Shown here: in pieces, positions 18,169 to 28,674 of the stretch
Layout of the letters: each line of letters begins with the position of its first letter
Position numbering within the stretch: position 1 is the stretch's first letter
Assembly: GCA_963765935.1 (NCBI GenBank)
Contig: CAVXXX010000004.1
Location: 248,001-312,000 of the forward strand
Direction of reading: 5' to 3'
Length of the DNA stretch: 64,000 nucleotides
Source: JAMXLG01 sp963765935
GTDB taxonomy: Bacteria; Vulcanimicrobiota; Vulcanimicrobiia; Vulcanimicrobiales; Vulcanimicrobiaceae
Made by a program: the position numbers and the translations under genes
The notes under the pieces: generated by a model
The model's database searches: none
What the model was told of the DNA's origin: nothing
Seen by the model: only the letters and a program-made list of their open reading frames with translations

Positions 18169-19029
18169 CTATTTGTTTTTGAATTTGGCGACGCGCTTTT
18201 CGTTGTAGGCGGCGATGCCCTCTTTGGCGTCTTCGCTCTTGAAGAGCAGCGATTGCAGTTCGCGTTCGAGCGCGAGTGCGTCGTTGAGCGGTAGTTCGGC
18301 GCCGGTTTGAACGCTGCGCTTGATGTGACCGACGGCCATCGGTGCTTTGTTCGGCGTACAGAACTGCCGCGCATAATCGGTGATCTGCTCGCGAAATTCT
18401 TCTGCGGATCCTTCGTAGATGTCGCTGATAACGCCCCAATCCAATGCTTGTTCGTAGCTGAAGGTTTTGCCGCTTATCATTAATTCCATCGCGCGCGCCT
18501 TACCGACGAGACGCGCAAGACGTTGGGTGCCTCCGGTTCCCGGCAACACACCGAGCGCGACTTCGGGAAGACCGATCTTGCCGGAATCCTTGCGCGCGAT
18601 GCGGATGTCCGCCGCCATCGCAATCTCCATGCCGCCGCCGACGCAGTGGCCGTTGAGCGCAGCAATCACGAGTTTCGGCGTTTGTTCCAGACGCGAAAGC
18701 GTTTCATTCGCGTGCAGACAGAACATGTACTTGAACTCCGGGGTGACGGAGTTGAGCATATTGATGTTCGCGCCGGCCGAGAAGAATTTTTCGCCTGCGC
18801 CGGTGAGCACGATCACTTCAACGTCGCTATCGAAACGCGCATCGAGAATCGCTTCATCGAGTTGGCGCATCATTTCGTGCGTGTACGTGTTCGCGGGCGG
18901 ATCGTTCATCTCGATGAACGCGATGTGTCCATCTTTCCAATAGTTGATGACGCGCTTGCCGTCAAAGGCGTGCGCTTCGCGCCCAAAAGGCGTCGCTTGC
19001 GTTGCGGTACCGTTTGCTGTCGTCGTCAT
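18169..19029 (-). CDS. Enoyl-CoA hydratase/isomerase
   Basis: This 286-residue crotonase-fold protein has an oxyanion-hole segment FFSAGANINML. Both catalytic acids are present, in GGGMEIAMAADI and LPEVALGVLPGTGGTQRL. It is expected to hydrate an enoyl-CoA or isomerise it. It is the second gene after the PaaA-like diiron protein, 11 bases downstream, so the pair likely forms one transcript controlled by PaaX. By context it could act like PaaF or PaaG, but sequence alone does not choose between them. Confidence 0.92.
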   Translation of the reverse strand: MTTTANGTATQATPFGREAHAFDGKRVINYWKDGHIAFIEMNDPPANTYTHEMMRQLDEAILDARFDSDVEVIVLTGAGEKFFSAGANINMLNSVTPEFKYMFCLHANETLSRLEQTPKLVIAALNGHCVGGGMEIAMAADIRIARKDSGKIGLPEVALGVLPGTGGTQRLARLVGKARAMELMISGKTFSYEQALDWGVISDIYEGSAEEFREQITDYARQFCTPNKAPMAVGHIKRSVQTGAELPLNDALALERELQSLLFKSEDAKEGIAAYNEKRVAKFKNK

Positions 19030-19040
19030 ATCTTTTGTCC

Positions 19041-20168
19041 TTAGTTAGAGCTCAGGTTGCCTTTAGGTGCGATCCAATTGGAGTCTTTGAAATAAGCCTT
19101 GAGCGTTTCGTCGTCGGCGGGTGTCGGAAGGACGCTCGGCATGTGCGCATCCCACTCTGCTTTCGTAACCTCGCGACCGTCAACGGTGAAGTATTTGCCG
19201 GCGTAGTCGCCGATATGGCGGTTGAACTTCATATCGGGAACATAGAACTTCGTCTCGCTCGGATTGACTTCGTTCACGCGATCGACCGTCGCCTGCACTT
19301 CGTCGTGGAACTGCCCGCGCGCCCGTTCGTTCAGGTGCTCCTTGTCGACGGCGTCGCTCGTCTTATCTTCGTCGACGCGGCCTTTGATGCCCCATGTGTA
19401 GGCCCATTGCGCCGAACCGGAATGATCGGTTCCGAAGAGATCCAGCGAGCCGGAGATCCACTTGTTGTAATACTTCTGCTGAATGTCGACGGGAATCACG
19501 CCGGCCTTTGCAATACGGCGCAAACCCGTGATGCCGGTACCCATGTGAAAGGACTCTTCGCGAAGCATCGGACCCATCGATTGCGCAAGCGGCGCAAAGC
19601 TCGAATGCGAGAGCATCGTCAGTTGGAATTTTCCGTCGCGATCCATGAAATTCGTATACGCGAAGAAATCGAGCCAGTGCGTCACGTCGTCATTGAACGC
19701 GTTGAGCAGGCGATTCTTCTTCCCGAACGCGCGCCGCTCGAGCATCTTCTGCGCTTCGATCTTGCCCTCGCTGCCGAAATGGTTCACGAGCAAGTGACAC
19801 ATCTGGTAGCCGTGGCGCGTCTCTTCCACCATGATGCGCACGAGTGAAGCGAGGTCATACTCGGAAGGCGCGTTGTTGACGAGGAAGCGCTGCTGTTCGT
19901 TTGATGCGAACTCCGTGTCGCCCTGATACACGATCATATTGAGCACCGCGTCCCGCATGCGTTGATCCGGAATTTCACGGAGCTTCTCCCACCGGCGCTC
20001 GCCCTTGAAGTCGCCGAAGTAGATCTCGGGCGTGGGGAGTTCACCATACTTGGCTTCGAACGTGTAACCGGGCATAAAGCGCTCGATGAGCTCTTGGTCC
20101 AACCCGATGTCGCTCTGCCAGTCCTTGAGGAGGTCGATCCAATCGTCGAAGGTGCTGATGCGCGCCAT
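19041..20168 (-). CDS. PaaA/PaaC-like diiron oxygenase component
   Basis: This 375-residue ferritin-like protein has two diiron motifs: EETRH at residues 115-119 and EESFH at 204-208. Further carboxylates lie near residues 86 and 157-161 (FNDDVTHWLDFF). The helical core is PaaA/PaaC-like, but the protein is longer than PaaA, with an extra C-terminal region of about 100 residues (TKFYVPDMKFNRHIGDYAGK). PaaB, C, D and E homologues are absent from this window, so how the diiron site would be reduced and which CoA ester it attacks are unknown. It is divergent from PaaX, which probably represses it. Confidence 0.82.
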   Translation of the reverse strand: MARISTFDDWIDLLKDWQSDIGLDQELIERFMPGYTFEAKYGELPTPEIYFGDFKGERRWEKLREIPDQRMRDAVLNMIVYQGDTEFASNEQQRFLVNNAPSEYDLASLVRIMVEETRHGYQMCHLLVNHFGSEGKIEAQKMLERRAFGKKNRLLNAFNDDVTHWLDFFAYTNFMDRDGKFQLTMLSHSSFAPLAQSMGPMLREESFHMGTGITGLRRIAKAGVIPVDIQQKYYNKWISGSLDLFGTDHSGSAQWAYTWGIKGRVDEDKTSDAVDKEHLNERARGQFHDEVQATVDRVNEVNPSETKFYVPDMKFNRHIGDYAGKYFTVDGREVTKAEWDAHMPSVLPTPADDETLKAYFKDSNWIAPKGNLSSN

Positions 20169-20233
20169 GGTGCAACGCCTTTCCGGGGAGATCCCGCTTG
20201 TGACGGATTTAATGGTTCCCGTGAGAACAGTGA

Positions 20234-20239
20234 TATATT
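20234..20239 (+). promoter_or_regulatory. Putative -10 element of the PaaX-like gene
   Basis: TATATT ends 8 bases before the ATG at 20248 in the 79-base region between the two divergent genes. The promoter and any PaaX operator must lie here. No good -35 hexamer or palindrome is visible, so this is tentative. Confidence 0.35.
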
Positions 20240-20247
20240 AGCCCCAG

Positions 20248-21078
20248 ATGCGACAAATAACAAGGCCCAATTCCTTTATTTTCACGCTCTACGGTGATTT
20301 GGTACACCGCCATGTGACCGATGGCTCGCTGTGGATCGGCAGCCTCGTGCGTCTCATGGCTCCCTTCGGCTTGTCCGAGGCGGCCGTGCGTCAGGCCGTA
20401 TCGAGAATGTCGCGTCAAGGGTGGCTCAGCGCACGGCGAACGGGGCATCGGGCGTTCTACGCAGTGACGGATCGCGGACGCCGGCGGATCGAAGGGTTGA
20501 GCCCACGCATCTACGGCCCGGTTGTCGAATGGGACGGCCGTTGGCGCATGTTGACGTACAGCGTCGCCGAGGCGCAGCGCGAACGACGCGATCGTCTTCG
20601 GAAGGAACTAACGGTCCTCGGTTGGGCGCCGCTTTCGTCCTCGACGTGGCTCTCGCCGCGCGATGCAATGGACGAAGTGCGCGAAGTCGTCGAATCCGCG
20701 GACGTTGCAGATAACATCGATCTGTTCGTGAGCGACTACGCGGGCCCGAGCAGCGATCGCGACTTGTTGAGCAAGTGCTGGGACTTGGAGGCGATTGCGT
20801 CGGCCTATCGCGAGTTCATTCACACCTACGAACCGCGCTTGGCTCGGGAACGGGAGCGAGGAGGCCTTTCGGAAGAAGAGGCCTTCGTCGAACGGCTGTG
20901 GCTCGTGCACGACTATCGCAAATTTACCTACGTCGATCCGGGACTCCCGAGCACGCTGCTTCCCGCGCATTGGCCGGGGACGACAGCGGGTGCGCTTTTT
21001 CGCGAGTATTACGGCGCGATCGACCGGAAGTCGTTGAAATTCTTCTTCGATGCAACCGGCCAGGCTGCGTCGGCGTAA
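20248..21078 (+). CDS. PaaX-family transcriptional regulator
   Basis: These 276 residues have an N-terminal winged helix (SFIFTLYGDLVHRH followed by LSEAAVRQAVSRMSRQGWLSARR). PaaX central and C-terminal segments include RRRIEGLSPRIYGP, GRWRMLTYSV and LVHDYRKFTYVDPGLP. PaaX proteins repress aromatic acid degradation operons until an aryl-CoA, classically phenylacetyl-CoA, releases them. Divergence from the diiron oxygenase gene fits that model. The CoA ligand here is not known. Confidence 0.9.
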   Translation: MRQITRPNSFIFTLYGDLVHRHVTDGSLWIGSLVRLMAPFGLSEAAVRQAVSRMSRQGWLSARRTGHRAFYAVTDRGRRRIEGLSPRIYGPVVEWDGRWRMLTYSVAEAQRERRDRLRKELTVLGWAPLSSSTWLSPRDAMDEVREVVESADVADNIDLFVSDYAGPSSDRDLLSKCWDLEAIASAYREFIHTYEPRLARERERGGLSEEEAFVERLWLVHDYRKFTYVDPGLPSTLLPAHWPGTTAGALFREYYGAIDRKSLKFFFDATGQAASA

Positions 21079-21097
21079 GCGTCGAAGCCACCGCGCC

Positions 21098-21532
21098 ATG
21101 CCCAAGCGTATTCTTGCATCCGCCTTCGCTGCCGCAGCACTGGCCCTCGCCGCCTGCAACAACGGCGACGTCAATAATTTGTATGGTTCTGCGACGCCCA
21201 CGCCGGTGCCGACGTCGACTGCATCGCCGTCGCCGGATCCGCATGCATCGACGGCCGCCGTGACGGTGTACTTTAACGCCTCGCCGGTCCCGAATCAACC
21301 CGTCACGCTATCAACTTCCGTAAACGCCACCGTGGGCACCACCATCCGGACGCAGAATACCGACAGCACGGGAAAGACGACGTTCAGCAATCTGACACCC
21401 GCCACATGGTACTGCTTCAGCACAACCTACACGCAGCCGTGGTCGTCGCCGCCTCCCTCGCCGTTGCCGATGTACCAACCGCAGTGCACGCCGTATTGGG
21501 GAACCATCGGCGTAACGCTCTCGTTCTTCTAA
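21098..21532 (+). CDS. Small secreted lipoprotein
   Basis: This 144-residue protein starts at an ATG giving a lipoprotein signal (MPKRILASAFAAAALALAAC) with lipobox LAAC. A Pro/Thr/Ser-rich linker (TPTPVPTSTASPSPDP) leads to a compact beta-rich domain resembling a carboxypeptidase-regulatory or Ig-like fold (AVTVYFNASPVPNQPVTLST and TTFSNLTPATWYCF). No specific function is recognised. It follows the PaaX-like gene by 19 bases and overlaps the convergent hypothetical gene by 4 bases. Confidence 0.75.
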   Translation: MPKRILASAFAAAALALAACNNGDVNNLYGSATPTPVPTSTASPSPDPHASTAAVTVYFNASPVPNQPVTLSTSVNATVGTTIRTQNTDSTGKTTFSNLTPATWYCFSTTYTQPWSSPPPSPLPMYQPQCTPYWGTIGVTLSFF

Positions 21533-21843
21533 TCGTCGTCCTCGTGTAGGTGCAGATGACTGCCGTCCTCTGCATCTGAGAGTACTGCGCGCGCTTCACT
21601 CAAGACGGCGCGCGAAATTGGTTGCGAGGGCTGCACCGTACCGGCGTCAGCAAGAAACGACGATTCGCTCCAGTCCTCCCACGTTTCGAGCGGTTCGCCG
21701 TCGACGTCGGCCGGAAAGCGCACGCAGAACCCTTGATCGAGATGCACGCCGACGACCATCACCTGCGTCCCGCGCGGAAAGTACGTGCCGTCTTTCCAAA
21801 GCGTGCCGTAGGTCGTGTCGTAGTACTCTCCGATTTTGATCAT
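21529..21843 (-). CDS. Hypothetical acidic protein, 104 residues
   Basis: This starts MIKIGEYYDTTYGTLWKDGTYF and continues with a beta-rich core (QVMVVGVHLDQGFCVRFPAD), then ends in a His/Asp-rich tail (GSHLHLHEDDD). No family is recognised. Its ATG overlaps the aldehyde dehydrogenase stop as ATGA, so it is translated from the same mRNA. The histidine tail might bind a metal, but that is speculation. Confidence 0.65.
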   Translation of the reverse strand: MIKIGEYYDTTYGTLWKDGTYFPRGTQVMVVGVHLDQGFCVRFPADVDGEPLETWEDWSESSFLADAGTVQPSQPISRAVLSEARAVLSDAEDGSHLHLHEDDD

Positions 21844-23288
21844 AGGCTAAACGGGTTCATCGCTTTCTCGCCGACATACGTCAGGATGCTTTTTGTTTCC
21901 GTGTAGAGCCGCATCGTCTCCATGCCGAGTTCGCGGCCGTACCCTGATTGCTTATACCCTCCGAACGGGACGCCCGGAAAGACCGCGTACGGCGTATTAA
22001 TCGCGACCGTGCCGCTGCGAATTGCGCGCGCCACGCGATTGGCCCGGCCAATGCTATTCGACCAGACGCTTGCGGAGAGGCCGTACTCGCTGTCGTTCGC
22101 AAGCGCTACGGCTTGCGCTTCATCGGCAAACGGCGTAAACGTGACGACCGGTCCGAAAATTTCTTCGCGCGAAATGCGATGCTGCGGCTGCGCTTCGAAT
22201 GCCGTTGCACTCCAGAACATGCCATTCGCGAATTCTGCGCCGAGCGACGCGGGGGTTCCACCGATGAGCGCGCGGGCGCCTTCCGCAGCTCCGATCTCGC
22301 AGTATGACTTGATCTTCTCGAATTGCTCGGAGAGGGTGATTGCGCCGACGTGCGTTTGCGGATCTTCCGGATTGCCGACGCGAACGTTCTTCGCGCGCTC
22401 GACGAACGATGCGACGAACGCATCGTAGATCGGGCGATGCAGCAGCACGCGGGAACGCGCTTCGCAGGCTTGACCCGCATTGTAGAAAATGCCGTAGAGC
22501 GCACCCGCGACGGCAGCGTCGATATCGGCATCATCGAACACGATCGTGGGCGACTTGCCGCCGAGTTCGAGCGTCACGCGTTTGACCGTATCCGCAGCCG
22601 TTTTTGCAACGATCTTTCCCGTCGCCGTACTTCCGGTGAACGCGATTTTGTCGACGGCGGGATGTTCGACGAGCCACTGTCCGAGTTCGCGTCCCGAACC
22701 CGTTACCACGTTGAGCACGCCTTCGGGGACGCCGGCTTCCAGTGCAATTTTGCCGAGTTCGATTGCGGTAAGGGGCGTCGACGGCGCGGGTTTGAGCACG
22801 ACGGTGCAGCCCGCCGCCAGTGCCGGCGCAACTTTCCACGACGCGAGCAGTAACGGGAAATTCCACGGAATAATCGCACCGACCACGCCGAGCGGTTCGC
22901 GAACGGTGCTCGCAAGATACGTCGGAATCGGCGGCGGCATCGTTTCGCCGTAATTCTTCGTCGCTGCGCCCGCGTAGAATTCGAAGCAATCGACGATTGC
23001 CCCCATCTCGCCCTTCGCGGTTGAAACCGCCTTGCCGTTGTCGCGCACTTCGAGCATCATCAACTCTTGCGAACGCTCGGCAATGAGCTGCGCCATCTTG
23101 TAGACGATCTTCGCGCGACGCGATGCCGCCATATTCGACCACTTGCCGCCGTCGAATGCAGCGCGCGCCTTTTTCACGGCAGCGTCGAGTTCGTCGCGCG
23201 AGGTTTCGTGCACGTGCGCGATTACAGCGCCCGTTGCGGGATTGCGGTCTTCGTATGTGGTGCCGGATGCTTCCAGCGTCGTGCTCAT
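21840..23288 (-). CDS. NAD(P)-dependent aldehyde dehydrogenase
   Basis: This 482-residue enzyme has the general-base motif LELGGKSP and the catalytic cysteine in NAGQACEARSR. NAD-binding segments are IIPWNFPLLL and FTGSTATGK. Length is normal for this superfamily. It lies 3 bases after the thiolase gene of the cluster. Context suggests an aldehyde intermediate of aromatic or dicarboxylic CoA degradation, such as phenylacetaldehyde, but sequence does not define it. It is not a PaaZ-type fusion because no hydratase domain follows. Confidence 0.92.
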   Translation of the reverse strand: MSTTLEASGTTYEDRNPATGAVIAHVHETSRDELDAAVKKARAAFDGGKWSNMAASRRAKIVYKMAQLIAERSQELMMLEVRDNGKAVSTAKGEMGAIVDCFEFYAGAATKNYGETMPPPIPTYLASTVREPLGVVGAIIPWNFPLLLASWKVAPALAAGCTVVLKPAPSTPLTAIELGKIALEAGVPEGVLNVVTGSGRELGQWLVEHPAVDKIAFTGSTATGKIVAKTAADTVKRVTLELGGKSPTIVFDDADIDAAVAGALYGIFYNAGQACEARSRVLLHRPIYDAFVASFVERAKNVRVGNPEDPQTHVGAITLSEQFEKIKSYCEIGAAEGARALIGGTPASLGAEFANGMFWSATAFEAQPQHRISREEIFGPVVTFTPFADEAQAVALANDSEYGLSASVWSNSIGRANRVARAIRSGTVAINTPYAVFPGVPFGGYKQSGYGRELGMETMRLYTETKSILTYVGEKAMNPFSL

Positions 23289-23291
23289 CGA

Positions 23292-24453
<1,162 letters not shown>

Positions 24454-24470
<17 letters not shown>

Positions 24471-26061
24471 TTTCTGCCTCTTCCGCTTCTTCTTGAACGT
24501 CTAACACCCAAAGCGCGCGATGCGGTGCAAAGGCTTCACCTTCCGCATCGGCCACTCGGCGCAGAATCTGCGTCAGGCGGCGGCCACCGATCTCGCGCCC
24601 CCATGCAATCGGCCCTTGCGGATAATTTACGCCCAGCCGCATCGCCGTATCCACATCATCCGCGTTCGCGACGCCTTCTTGCACGGCGATGACCGCTTCG
24701 TTCACAATCGAACCGATCACGCGACCGAGATACAGCCCGGGCACATTTTCGACTAAGCACACACCTTTTCCGAGGCCTTCGAAGAGTTCTTGCGCGAGAG
24801 CGAGTGCATCATCCGAAATAGTTTCGGTATCGACGATCTCCACGGCGTGCTGACTCTCGAGCGCGCCGAGTATGCCGTAGCCAACGAGCCGCTCGGGATG
24901 GCGCATGCGCTTTGCGGTTTCGGCGATATCGGTTGCGTAAGCATCGACGAAGATGATCGTATCGGGCCCGAGCAGCGAATCGAGAGCGCCGGCGATCGCG
25001 GAGCGGTCGCTCGTCCCGTCGCCGACGTCGATGACAAGTGTCGCATCGACCGGGAGCTCGTCGAGCATTTCATCATTGTGAATCGGAATGACGTTGGCGA
25101 AGTGTTCTTGCAGTTCTTCGGTCAACTGATCGGCGACACCGCCGAATCCGATGATGCAGACCACTTCCTCGACGTTCGTTTCATCGGGTTGCAGCGGTTC
25201 GATCCGGAAATCCAGGCGTTCCGGTTCGCCGTTGCTGTAGTCGTAGAATCCTCGCCCCGTCTTGCGGCCCAACCGTCCTTCGGAAACCATGCGGCGTTGC
25301 ATTTCGATCGGCGTCAAGCGTTCGGCTTCCAGCCGTTCGTATACGGACACGCTGGTCGCATAGTTGACGTCCATGCCGATGAGATCCATCAACTCGAACG
25401 GTCCCATCCGAAAACCGGCTGCACGCGCTAGCGCATCGAGTTCGGGCGCCGTTGCTACACCCGCATCGAGGGCGCGCAGCGACTGCAAGTAGAACGGCCG
25501 CGCGACGCGGTTCACGATGAACCCCGGCGTGTCGGCGGCGTCAACGCTTATCTTCTCGATGCGTTCGACAAAGGCGTGCGCGGCGTCCAACGCCGCATCC
25601 GACGTGCGATCCGTTGCAATCACTTCGACCAGCTTCATTGCTGCCGGCGGATTGAAGAAATGCAAGCCGACGACGCGCTCAGGATGCCGTACGGCATCGG
25701 CAAGTTCGCCGACGGAAAGCGACGACGTATTGGTCGCGAGAATTGCGTCGCTCGGCAACGCAGCTTCGAACTTCGTGAAAACGTCACGTTTGAGATCGAA
25801 GCGTTCCGGAACCGCCTCAATGGCGACGCTCGCAGTGCTCTGTGTCGGAACATCATCGACGAACGCGATGCGCTCTACGATCGATGGATCGCCTGCGCGC
25901 TCGGCGTCTTTGCGCCAACGCTCTCGCGCCCGCGTGCGTGCACCGCTATCCGGTTCGACCACCTCGACCGCGTAGCCGCCGCGCGCAGCGACGAACGCGA
26001 TACCGGCACCCATGGTGCCGCCTCCGGCTATAAGGACCTTCTCTTGCACGACCCCGCTCAT
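24454..26061 (-). CDS. 3-hydroxyacyl-CoA dehydrogenase, PaaH-type
   Basis: This protein of 535 residues has an NAD-binding N-terminus (LIAGGGTMGAGIAF), the catalytic His in VGLHFFNPPAAMK and the first C-terminal domain ending GRGFYDYS. A second C-terminal domain contains GVNYPQGPIAWGREIG. The two-domain tail and that motif are characteristic of PaaH/PaaC-type 3-hydroxyadipyl-CoA dehydrogenases of the phenylacetate pathway. The ATG at 26061 is chosen because it precedes the Rossmann motif; upstream sequence belongs to the divergent NUDIX gene region. It is the first gene of the PaaH-thiolase-dehydrogenase operon. Confidence 0.9.
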
Positions 26062-26106
26062 TCGGGAGGCGGGGCGAAAAACGCTTCGCGGGGTATCAAA
26101 GCCCGC

Positions 26107-26655
26107 ATGGAAAAACCGCGCTGGCACGTCCGCTCCCGTACCTACGTCGTGGAATCCGAGTTCCTACGGCTTCGCAGGGACGAAATCGAGCTGCCGGACG
26201 GCAAGCGGATTCCCGACTATTTCGTGCGCGAATCGCCCGGCTTCGTGATCGCCTTTGCGATAACCGACGACGATCGCGTTCTCGTCGTCCACCAATACCG
26301 GTACGGCGCCGATCGCATTACCCTCGAACTCCCCGCCGGTTCCATCGATGACGAGGAGCACGCGTTAGCATGCGCGCAGCGCGAGTTGAATGAAGAGACC
26401 GGCTTCACCGCAGATCAATGGGAAGAAGTGCTCGTTACACCGGCAGAGCCGGTGCGGTCCGATTCGATCATGCACGTATTCCTTGCGCGAAATGCCAAGC
26501 GCACGCACGAGCAAAAGCTCGATCTCGGCGAACACCTCGAGTGGCAACTCATACCGATCGACGAATTCAAACAGCATCTCTTCGATGGTGCCATCGGTGC
26601 GGTGTCGTCGGTTGCAGCAGGTTATGCGGCGCTACGTCGACTGGGACGGTTATAA
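26107..26655 (+). CDS. NUDIX hydrolase (ADP-ribose pyrophosphatase-like)
   Basis: This 182-residue protein carries a complete NUDIX box. The pattern G-x5-E-x7-REL-x-EE-x-G-F starts at GSIDDEE near residue 79. The N-terminal segment RTYVVESEFLRLRRDEIELPDGK is typical of ADP-ribose pyrophosphatases (NudF-like), which hydrolyse ADP-ribose to AMP and ribose-5-phosphate. Substrate is inferred. The start lies 45 bases from the divergent PaaH gene. Its TAA is immediately followed by the stop of the convergent lipoprotein gene. Confidence 0.9.
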   Translation: MEKPRWHVRSRTYVVESEFLRLRRDEIELPDGKRIPDYFVRESPGFVIAFAITDDDRVLVVHQYRYGADRITLELPAGSIDDEEHALACAQRELNEETGFTADQWEEVLVTPAEPVRSDSIMHVFLARNAKRTHEQKLDLGEHLEWQLIPIDEFKQHLFDGAIGAVSSVAAGYAALRRLGRL

Positions 26656-27063
26656 TTACGGCGTAGCAATTCCGCGCACGATCGACCACGTTGTTCCGTC
26701 CGTATAGCGAACGGCAATCACGTCGCATGGCACCGGCCCGGTTGCAAGCGGCTTAGCGGTTCGCGGAAGGCCGGAGTTATGGAGGCTGAACATTTTCGTT
26801 TCGTGCGCCCGCAGTTCGGCATCGTAGTCGTACGTTATCGCAGGATGAGTCGGCGAAAACTTCAAGCCCAACTGCATATGCGCGAGCGGGAGAAAATTGA
26901 TACGAACCACCGCAACAGCCCGATCGCCGTTGTTTTTGATAATAAACGTCTGAAGCACGTTCTGCTCCGTAATGTGTCCTACACAGCTCTCTGCGGTAAC
27001 GGGAGGACGGGGCGCGCATGCGCCGAGACACGCAAGAACTGCCACAGGAGCAAATCGATTCAT
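26656..27063 (-). CDS. Small lipoprotein of unknown function
   Basis: This 135-residue protein has a lipoprotein signal MNRFAPVAVLACLGAC, whose lipobox LGAC ends at Cys16. The mature part is beta-rich (FIIKNNGDRAVAVVRINFLPLAHM and ITYDYDAELRAHETKMFSL). No family is recognised. It starts in an ATGA overlap with the SnoaL-like gene, so the two are translated together. Confidence 0.75.
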   Translation of the reverse strand: MNRFAPVAVLACLGACAPRPPVTAESCVGHITEQNVLQTFIIKNNGDRAVAVVRINFLPLAHMQLGLKFSPTHPAITYDYDAELRAHETKMFSLHNSGLPRTAKPLATGPVPCDVIAVRYTDGTTWSIVRGIATP

Positions 27064-27401
27064 TCGACCGTGCGACCGAAAAACACGTCGATCGAGCGAA
27101 TCTTATCGCCGGCAAAGCGATGTAATTCGGCGTTGCGAAATTCTTTGCCGTCGGTTAGACGGCAATAATACATAACGAAGACATCGTCGCCCGCGACGGC
27201 GAGCGATTCGATCCTCTGTTCCGCGATGAGCCGGCTGTTCGGCCAGCAGCGCTCGAAATACGCGTCTTTGTCAATGGCGCTATCGTACGGGCTCGTGAAC
27301 CTGAAGTCGTCACCGAGCAGCGCCTCAGCCGTTGGCCGGTCTTCGGAAGAAAACGCCTTGAACAAAGCGCGTACCGCGTGGGCCTTTCGCTCGCTGCTCA
27401 T
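27060..27401 (-). CDS. SnoaL/NTF2-like protein
   Basis: This 113-residue cone-shaped NTF2-fold protein begins MSSERKAHAVRALFKAF. Helix-strand segments follow (AFSSEDRPTAEALLGDDFRFTSPYD, DVFVMYYCRLTDGKEFRNAELHRFAGDKI). Such proteins act as small-molecule isomerases or ligand binders, and there is no evidence for the ligand. The ATG at 27401 is chosen over an upstream frame that would read into the operator region. It is divergent from the CreD-like gene with a double palindrome between. Confidence 0.8.
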   Translation of the reverse strand: MSSERKAHAVRALFKAFSSEDRPTAEALLGDDFRFTSPYDSAIDKDAYFERCWPNSRLIAEQRIESLAVAGDDVFVMYYCRLTDGKEFRNAELHRFAGDKIRSIDVFFGRTVE

Positions 27402-27439
27402 CTGTCTTCGCGGATTTCGACAAGGCTTGCTTTGCCACA

Positions 27440-27482
27440 TTACTTTGTGTTACAAAGTAAATAACTTTGCAATGCAGAGTAA
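27440..27482. promoter_or_regulatory. Tandem palindromic operators between divergent genes
   Basis: The first is a perfect 21-base palindrome with arms TTACTTTGT and ACAAAGTAA around GTT (27440-27460). The second, 27462-27482, has arms TAACTTTGC and GCAGAGTAA around AAT, matching at 7 of 9 positions. Their centres are 22 bases apart, two helical turns. This is a strong binding site for a dimeric repressor or activator acting on the SnoaL-like and CreD-like genes, but the regulator is not in the window and not identified. Confidence 0.75.
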
Positions 27483-27498
27483 ATGAGAGGAGCGCGTT

Positions 27499-28674
27499 TT
27501 GGTCAAACACCTGTTCGCTATCGCGGTCATCTTCTGCGGCGCGGCTTTAGCGTGGTTCATTTTAGGCGGGACGCTCGAACAACGGACTGAGGACTCAGAC
27601 ACGCATCAACGGGACCGGCTTACGGCCCAATGGGGTGCTCCGCAAGTGCAATCGGCACCGCAAATCACGGCGTATACAACCGATGGCCGGAAGACATCCG
27701 CCGTACATCTTCCAATCCTCAGCAGCGACGTAAAGGTGAAGCTCGATCTCGAGCAGAGGCGCTTGGGCTTGCTTTGGTACAACTTGTACGATGTCGACTT
27801 TCGCGCGCACTACGTCGTCCGCAACGACACGCCCAGTTCGTCGCTCTATGTGACCTTCGTAATGCCGTCATCATCGGCAACATACGCGGATCTTTCATAC
27901 CGCGTCGGAGGACGAAGCATCGATCCGGCCATTGCGTTGAATGCCAACTCAATTCAGGTGCATGTCGCGCCGGGACAGTCGACGACGGTCGACCTCGCAT
28001 ATCGCTCGCGAGGGACGGAATCGTGGAATTACCGGTTCGCTCCCAAAGACGGCGTGCAGACGGTGCGAAATTTCTCACTCGCTATGCTGACGAACTTCGA
28101 TGCAATCGATTTTCCGCAGAACACGTTGCTTCCCGAACGAGAAGAACGAACGGGTAAGGGGTGGACGCTACGGTGGAATTACAGTAGCTTGGTTACGGGC
28201 AACGGCATCGGAATGATCGCGCCGTATCCGATGCAGCCCGGGCCGCTTGCGGAGCGTGTGACGTTCTGGGCTCCGGTCGCACTGTTGTTCTATATCTTCG
28301 TCATGCTGATGATCACGACGCTGCGCCGGATCGACCTTCATCCGATGAACTACTTCTTCTTGGCGTGCGCGTTCTTCGCGTTCCACCTTCTATTCGCATA
28401 TCTCGTCGATCGCATACCGCTCGAGTGGGCCTTCGTCATATGCTCTATCGTGTCGATGTTCCTTACGATTTCGTACTTGCGCCTTGTCGCCGGACTGCGG
28501 TTCGCGGCACTGGAAAGCGGTATCGCGCAACTGATCTATCTCGTGCTCTTCACCTATGCTCTGTTCAACGAAGGCTGGAGTGGACTAACAATCACCATCG
28601 GGGCAATCCTGACGTTATTCGCTGCAATGCAACTTACCGCGCGAATTCGCTGGGAAACTCGCTTCGCAAGGTAG
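27499..28674 (+). CDS. CreD-like inner-membrane protein
   Basis: This protein of 391 residues has one N-terminal helix and a periplasmic beta-rich domain (residues about 30-250). A C-terminal bundle of about six helices includes HPMNYFFLACAFFAFHLLF and EWAFVICSIVSMFLTISYLRL. These resemble the CreD/inner-membrane protein family (PF06123), linked to envelope stress. It starts with TTG after GAGAGGAG. Regulation by the palindrome pair just upstream is likely. No CreBC pair is in the window. Confidence 0.75.
   Translation: MVKHLFAIAVIFCGAALAWFILGGTLEQRTEDSDTHQRDRLTAQWGAPQVQSAPQITAYTTDGRKTSAVHLPILSSDVKVKLDLEQRRLGLLWYNLYDVDFRAHYVVRNDTPSSSLYVTFVMPSSSATYADLSYRVGGRSIDPAIALNANSIQVHVAPGQSTTVDLAYRSRGTESWNYRFAPKDGVQTVRNFSLAMLTNFDAIDFPQNTLLPEREERTGKGWTLRWNYSSLVTGNGIGMIAPYPMQPGPLAERVTFWAPVALLFYIFVMLMITTLRRIDLHPMNYFFLACAFFAFHLLFAYLVDRIPLEWAFVICSIVSMFLTISYLRLVAGLRFAALESGIAQLIYLVLFTYALFNEGWSGLTITIGAILTLFAAMQLTARIRWETRFAR

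Noticed and set aside
22323..22853. 176-codon plus-strand frame
   Set aside because: Antisense to the aldehyde dehydrogenase, with shadow composition.
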